This document shows, piece after piece, positions 3,901 to 6,460 of a stretch of DNA of 6,460 bases; positions within the stretch are counted from its first letter, which is position 1; the number at the start of each line of letters is the position of its first letter. Under the pieces are notes generated by a model. That model had not been told where the DNA came from. It saw nothing but the letters and a program-made list of their open reading frames with translations, and made no database searches. The stretch is taken from positions 1 through 6,460 of the forward strand of contig CAMOYW010000058.1 in assembly GCA_946630405.1 (NCBI GenBank), read 5' to 3'. This DNA comes from an uncultured Clostridia bacterium (GTDB taxonomy: Bacteria > Bacillota > Clostridia > Lachnospirales > CAG-274). The position numbers were made by a program, and so were the translations under genes.

Positions 3901-6460
3901 AGGTAAGACTTAACTCCTGGAACGGTGCCGGTAAGGTATCGGGCGACCAGGACGGTATAGCTTACTACTATACAAGGGTTGACGGAAGCCAGAACTTCAA
4001 GCTTTCCGCCGACATTACCGTAAACAGATACCTTATGGATCCCAAGAATGCTTCCGATATGGCTCAGATCAAGGCTAAGCAGGAAGAGCTTGCTAAGCAG
4101 GGCATCATCGTTGACGAGATCGAGGCTATGGACAGACTTCGTTCCGGTCAGGAGTGCTTCGGTATCATGGCAAGAGACGTAATACCTCTTGCAGGCGGTG
4201 TTTACGATGGTACATATATGGGCGGTATCACCAACCATATGACAACAGATATTTCCAAGGCTGCAATAGATGATTACGGCGAACCCGTAGACCTCTATAA
4301 CGCTTGGAAGGGTGAGCCCGGCGATGCGAGCAAGTATGTGCTTACCGACAGCGAGGGTAACACTTACAGAGTAACAAGGGATGACGTAGCTACAACATTT
4401 GCTTCCAATATCGTTATTGCAGGTGGATGTACAGATTCTACTTATCCCACAGATCCTACATCTTCAAGCTACTACAGAAAGTCCATAATGAACAGGATCA
4501 ACATTATGGTAAGAACGGGCGTTATTTCTCCCACAGGTGGTGGTACGAGAGTAGGTATCAAGTCTACCACAAAGACTGTTCCCGTTTCGGGCGACAAGTA
4601 TAATGTAACACTTCAGAAGCTTAACAACGGCTTCCTTATCACAACTTACAACTATCAGACTGGTGAGACAAACACCCAGTATGATAAGAACAGCGAACTT
4701 GACTCCGACGGCGTTCTCAACATTCAGAATGAGGACAACATCTGGGTTGGTTTCTTTGCTTCACGTTGGGCAGATATCGACGTTTCTGATATTACTCTTT
4801 ATGAGATAGATCCCGACACAGACCTTGTAGATGTTCCCGCAACAGAGGAAATCTACTCACCTACAGTACAGGTTGGTTCTCCTCTTTACACAACAAAGAC
4901 GGATTATAACCTCTACGCTAAGGTAAACAACCCCAGCGGCGGTTATGCTACTATCAGCGTAAACGACAAGGTTGTTCACTCCAATGTTATCATGTCCAAG
5001 AGATATGCAAGCTATCCCATTACTCTTACACCCAACAGTGTAAACAATGTAACTATCGCTTACACTCCCAGTACTGCGGATAACTGCTCATCTTATGCGA
5101 CTGTAATTTCAAGATATCAGATCACATGTACTGCGATCAACGATATCACTGCACTTTATGTAAGTCCCGACGGTAGCGTTCAGACGGGTGACGGTTCAAG
5201 AGAGAAGCCTATCGATCTTGAGTCCGCTATCGGTTTCTCCGACCTCGGTACTAACATCATCATGCTTGACGGTACATACCACATCAGGAATACCGACAAG
5301 GCAGGTATCTCCATCGGAGAGCTTCAGTCGGGTGCTGCTACTAACCGTAAGGTGATCAGAGCCGACGAGGGTGCACATCCCGTACTTGACCTTGAAGGTC
5401 AGTATGCAGGTATCTCCTGTGCAGGTAGCTACTGGACATTTGACGGATTCGAGATCACAAACTCAGGCCCTAACATGAAGCCTTTCCAGGTTGGCGGTAA
5501 CAACTGTGTAGTTAAGAACTTGACTTCACACCACAACCAGGATACGGGTATTCAGATCTCAAGACTTATCAACAACCAGTACACTATTGATACATGGCCC
5601 GCAAACAACCTTATCATCGACTGTGAGTCATTTGATAACTGCGACCCTGCAATGCAGAACGCAGACGGTATGGCTGCTAAGCTTACCGTAGGTTACGGCA
5701 ATGTATTTGAGGATTGTATTTCTCACCATAACCTTGATGACGGCTGGGATTGCTACACCAAGCTTTCCACAGGTGCCATCGGACCCGTAACTCTTGAGAA
5801 CTGTATAGCATACAGAAACGGCGTTGAGCTTCTTGATGACGGCTCCGAGGTAGCTTATGCTTCCGCAACAGCTTCCGGTAACGGCTTCAAGCTCGGCGGT
5901 GAGGACATTATGGTTGCTCACTATCTCAAGGACGCAAAGACATTCGACAACAGAGCTAACGGTGTTGACTCTAACAACAACCCCGGCTTCAAGATGAGAA
6001 ATGTCATTGCACACAATAATGCTTACAACTTTGCTCTTTACACCGGTTCGGGTGTTGTTCTCTATGATTCCAAGGGAAGCACAAGAGATGAGCAGAGAAG
6101 ACCTTATAAGTTCAACTATGATGTAAAGGGTGCTGTTTCCATCACAGGTAACAACGCAGATAAGATCGGTTCTCTTACCGATGCTACCGAGTTTGGTAAC
6201 GCAAACGATACACCTCTTGAGAGCTTATCTAACTATTGGATCTATTCCAACAATACAACTGCTGTTGCTAAGGATGTATCCTATGAGGGAACTTCCAAGG
6301 TAGTTAACCAGGAGGTAGCACTCGACGTTGATGCACTCATCAAGAGTACAAACAAGTTCGATTCTATCGACTCTACCACAAAGCGTTACAGAAGAAACAA
6401 CGACGGTACATTCTACCACGGCGATTACCTTGCAAGAACTACAGAGTATGTTCATGACGA
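909..6460 (+). CDS. Very large secreted modular pectate lyase, polysaccharide lyase family 9 (3' end outside window)
   Basis: Frame open from ATG 909 to the right edge with no stop: 1850 complete codons plus two bases. Order of parts: Sec signal peptide (1-23); short linker with a repeated TSPW motif (60-72); unnamed beta-rich module copies A (about 64-308) and B (309-548); four Big_3-like Ig domains (550-937); module copy C (938-1309); another beta-sandwich-like domain (1310-1414); PL9 parallel beta-helix (1415 onward). PL9 enzymes cleave polygalacturonate by beta-elimination with calcium and a lysine base. The family's calcium ligands are present as D1586, D1610, D1611 and D1614, and the catalytic lysine as K1661 in GNGFKLGG. 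Simple PL9 enzymes have about 400-450 residues, so this protein is more than four times larger; the extra parts probably bind polysaccharide or act as spacers. The enzyme should act outside the cell on pectin. A C-terminal anchor, dockerin or further binding modules may lie past the window. Leucine and serine codons TTA, CTA and TCA are rare, which leaves long antisense frames open. Family call is firm; exact substrate and endo/exo mode are not determinable. Confidence 0.95.
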   Translation, partial: MKKRLLSLVLAASLVLGSVTVYANDTVVAEPSDAVGVSDEVESAQSVQLGDDTQAYALETSPWATTSPWQATVYGDCGGQERVDNLGNPEYADYYHDESGNVIYPYEVVEDGSSVRVRMGVPSLIGYEDDAPASSLATGKIAGSTEGIVYYYQELSKDDDFTLSATANVNDVWTFNNQVSFGATVRDHVAPFSAATADRKPGSTITAGPTQTKNLRDGAGAMSFGYTRNSSNAITRYDSAATAVPKAGDSIPVSIKKAGDNYTITFGDDTTTVTAEEAGIAFEDDKIFAGFFASRAADVTFTNVKLSVAGAAVEVGDWEENGNGLNGQTKENATSDKLSLGSFTHNDDFSELSISVPDAGDGVGKFSNSEDSYYYTARKAPAGEDFTLKGTINVNAVDTITNPKQWAAGAIVFNKHYVKGATDETLKGQNGESFFVGLMSTDGSLVDVVYRSTDGAAAKVVQVAGTGASFGGNYGPYDIKIKKSDDILKVTIKDANGNVLTDSTGKAVGEVDLSLSELGLSFADNQYIGYCVARGGSINVTNNSLSVGSKKVESISIAQNPDKVDYYSTESFDYTGLKLNVKYTDGTTAVLDSADEDDYSEMSFTGFDEATSKSFTDVGNRVINVAVGAGTCELPVTVRPIKVTNIAVNYQPTNNEYVTGAQFNPAGLVAVATLEDGSVKTMAAANRAYTINGQEFAANGVFTDDMAGDTVIKLSYGGDDNIDPNGVYGDIPVTVKKATLQYIDIMTKPATTRFCVGDELNTAGLVVQAVYSIDGETSGKMVVLNEDEYHIEGFDSSAVTNSQTLTIVYNADPSKTVTYDVSIIEVAVLGTEIVYYPRLTYEVGEEFDPTGLSVEITYNNDTTKSLDRANYYVFDGSAYYAVDSDGTKTAVSESEAKAEMSYYIDLSNFSTAAVGRTAVKVVTSGYGEMDLVATVRDKSSYIWKATFFGASSLGVNENSEPSDMTLTKTDGSTFINNKEERNILPEVMTEGKLSGVEKVRLNSWNGAGKVSGDQDGIAYYYTRVDGSQNFKLSADITVNRYLMDPKNASDMAQIKAKQEELAKQGIIVDEIEAMDRLRSGQECFGIMARDVIPLAGGVYDGTYMGGITNHMTTDISKAAIDDYGEPVDLYNAWKGEPGDASKYVLTDSEGNTYRVTRDDVATTFASNIVIAGGCTDSTYPTDPTSSSYYRKSIMNRINIMVRTGVISPTGGGTRVGIKSTTKTVPVSGDKYNVTLQKLNNGFLITTYNYQTGETNTQYDKNSELDSDGVLNIQNEDNIWVGFFASRWADIDVSDITLYEIDPDTDLVDVPATEEIYSPTVQVGSPLYTTKTDYNLYAKVNNPSGGYATISVNDKVVHSNVIMSKRYASYPITLTPNSVNNVTIAYTPSTADNCSSYATVISRYQITCTAINDITALYVSPDGSVQTGDGSREKPIDLESAIGFSDLGTNIIMLDGTYHIRNTDKAGISIGELQSGAATNRKVIRADEGAHPVLDLEGQYAGISCAGSYWTFDGFEITNSGPNMKPFQVGGNNCVVKNLTSHHNQDTGIQISRLINNQYTIDTWPANNLIIDCESFDNCDPAMQNADGMAAKLTVGYGNVFEDCISHHNLDDGWDCYTKLSTGAIGPVTLENCIAYRNGVELLDDGSEVAYASATASGNGFKLGGEDIMVAHYLKDAKTFDNRANGVDSNNNPGFKMRNVIAHNNAYNFALYTGSGVVLYDSKGSTRDEQRRPYKFNYDVKGAVSITGNNADKIGSLTDATEFGNANDTPLESLSNYWIYSNNTTAVAKDVSYEGTSKVVNQEVALDVDALIKSTNKFDSIDSTTKRYRRNNDGTFYHGDYLARTTEYVHD
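1086..1124 (+). repeat. Short tandem duplication encoding TSPWAT / TSPWQAT
   Basis: ACTTCACCTTGG occurs at 1086-1097 and 1104-1115, and each copy is followed by GCTACC, the second after an inserted in-frame CAG that adds Q70. The unit is 18 bases in the first copy and 21 in the second. It gives residues 60-72 in the linker just after the mature N-terminus. It looks like a recent slippage or micro-duplication in a tolerant linker. Confidence 0.85.
1098..1832 (+). repeat. Unnamed beta-rich module, copy A (residues about 64-308)
   Basis: First of three related modules in the lyase. Shared landmarks are YYY (150-152), then DFTLSATANVN (160-170), a middle strand pair SIPVSIKKAGDNYTITF, and the closing block FAGFFASRAADV beginning at 288. 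The alternating hydrophobic pattern suggests a beta-sandwich, as in concanavalin-like or carbohydrate-binding modules, but I do not recognise a named family. The likely role, by position in a pectin lyase, is substrate binding; this is inference. Confidence 0.75.
1833..2552 (+). repeat. Unnamed beta-rich module, copy B (residues about 309-548)
   Basis: Second copy. It keeps YYY (373-375), DFTLKGTINVN (385-395), the strand pair PYDIKIKKSDDILKVTI and the closing block YIGYCVARGGSINV starting at 527. The closing block is more diverged than in copies A and C: FFASR has become YCVAR and the following acidic residue is lost. The YYY-to-closing-block distance is 154 residues, against 138 in copy A. 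Confidence 0.7.
2556..3719 (+). other. Four tandem bacterial Ig-like (Big_3-type) domains (residues about 550-937)
   Basis: Four segments of about 90-110 residues begin near 550, 642, 739 and 826. Each opens with a strand of the type xxIxIxxxP, then 'Y..GE.F..TGL.V...Y.DG' (for example YEVGEEFDPTGLSVEITYNN), and ends in a VTV-like strand. This is the classic Big_3 pattern found in Firmicutes cell-surface and secreted enzymes. The fourth has an insertion around YYVFDGSAYYAVDSDG. They probably act as a rigid stalk between modules B and C; a binding role is possible. Confidence 0.8.
3720..4835 (+). repeat. Unnamed beta-rich module, copy C with insertions (residues about 938-1309)
   Basis: Third and largest copy. 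It retains a WKATFFGASS opening resembling WQATVYG of copy A, YYY (1019-1021), NFKLSADITVN (1029-1039), KYNVTLQKLNNGFLITTY and the closing block WVGFFASRWADI starting at 1279. The YYY-to-closing-block distance is 260 residues, about 100 more than in copies A and B. Extra sequence includes a charged, probably helical segment (1046-1080) and a loop near 1085-1180. The closing block matches copy A best, so C may descend from an A-like copy. Confidence 0.75.
4836..5150 (+). other. Beta-sandwich-like linker domain before the catalytic domain (residues about 1310-1414)
   Basis: About 105 residues with alternating hydrophobic strands (YNLYAKVNNPSGGYATISVN, YPITLTPNSVNNVTIAY), and a pair of cysteines (in DNCSSY and ITCTA). 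The strand pattern and the GGYATISVN turn suggest an Ig-like or CBM-like fold with an opening tail EIYSPTVQVG. It lacks the Big_3 'GE.F...GL' signature. Family not recognised; probably a spacer or binding module packed against PL9. Confidence 0.5.
5151..6458 (+). other. PL9 pectate lyase catalytic domain (from residue about 1415)
   Basis: It opens with a DUF1565-like strand LYVSPDGSVQTGDGSREKP, the usual N-cap of PL9 beta-helices, then LDGTYHI and DGFEITNSG. The active-site region is NADGMAAKLTVGYGN (D1586), HHNLDDGWDCYTK (D1610, D1611, D1614) and GNGFKLGG (K1661). As I remember the Dickeya PelL/Pel9A numbering, calcium ligands are D209, D233, D234 and D237 with base K273. The +24, +25 and +28 spacing of the aspartates is identical here, while the lysine is at +75 rather than +64, so there is an 11-residue longer loop near VELLDDGSEVAYASATA. 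Later helix coils contain NNPGFKMRNVIAHNNAYNF. The domain should be close to complete at the window edge. Confidence 0.93.

Noticed and set aside
5151..6458. Catalytic domain as PL1 or PL3 pectate lyase
   Set aside because: The combination of a DUF1565-like opening, the NADG, DDGWD and GNGFKLGG motifs and their spacing fits PL9, not the vWiDH/RxPxxR motifs of PL1 or the smaller PL3 fold.
1..6460. CRISPR array, tRNA, rRNA, insertion sequence or attachment site
   Set aside because: No regularly spaced repeats, cloverleaf, transposase fragment or terminal inverted repeat was seen in the window.

Overview
The window reads as chromosomal DNA of an anaerobic, fibre-degrading Gram-positive bacterium, most likely a gut or rumen member of the Oscillospirales/Ruminococcus type. 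This rests on an AGGAGG ribosome binding site, AT-rich intergenic DNA next to coding DNA of moderate GC, a Clostridia-style flavodoxin, and a very large modular secreted pectate lyase. The assignment is an inference; there is no rRNA or other taxonomic marker here.

Layout. Positions 1-352 hold the last 116 codons of a flavodoxin-like protein whose start lies upstream. Positions 353-908 (556 bases) contain no convincing protein gene. The first ~230 bases of this gap are very AT-rich and carry only weak hairpins. At 580-608 there is a near-consensus sigma-70/SigA promoter (TTGATT, 17-base spacer, TATAAT). Immediately downstream, about 615-870, lies a purine-rich, hairpin-rich segment that looks like a structured RNA leader. 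It ends just before a strong ribosome binding site (896-901). I suspect the raiA/ARRPOF class of large structured RNAs, but this identity is tentative.

From 909 to the right edge, one uninterrupted reading frame of at least 1850 codons encodes a secreted multidomain pectate lyase. In order it has: a Sec signal peptide (1-23); a low-complexity TSPW linker; two copies of an unnamed beta-rich module (about 64-308 and 309-548); four bacterial Ig-like domains of the Big_3 type (about 550-937); a third, larger copy of the module (about 938-1309); another beta-sandwich-like linker domain (1310-1414); and a polysaccharide lyase family 9 (PL9) parallel beta-helix domain (from about 1415). The PL9 calcium-binding aspartates and catalytic lysine are all present. 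The C-terminus, where an anchor or dockerin would be expected, is outside the window.

The flavodoxin and the lyase are probably separate transcription units that happen to be adjacent. The RNA-bearing leader belongs by position to the lyase transcript, unless it ends as an independent small RNA. The most notable points are the structured leader RNA with its own promoter and the triplicated unnamed module, likely a carbohydrate-binding or substrate-positioning unit, arranged around the Ig-like stalk.
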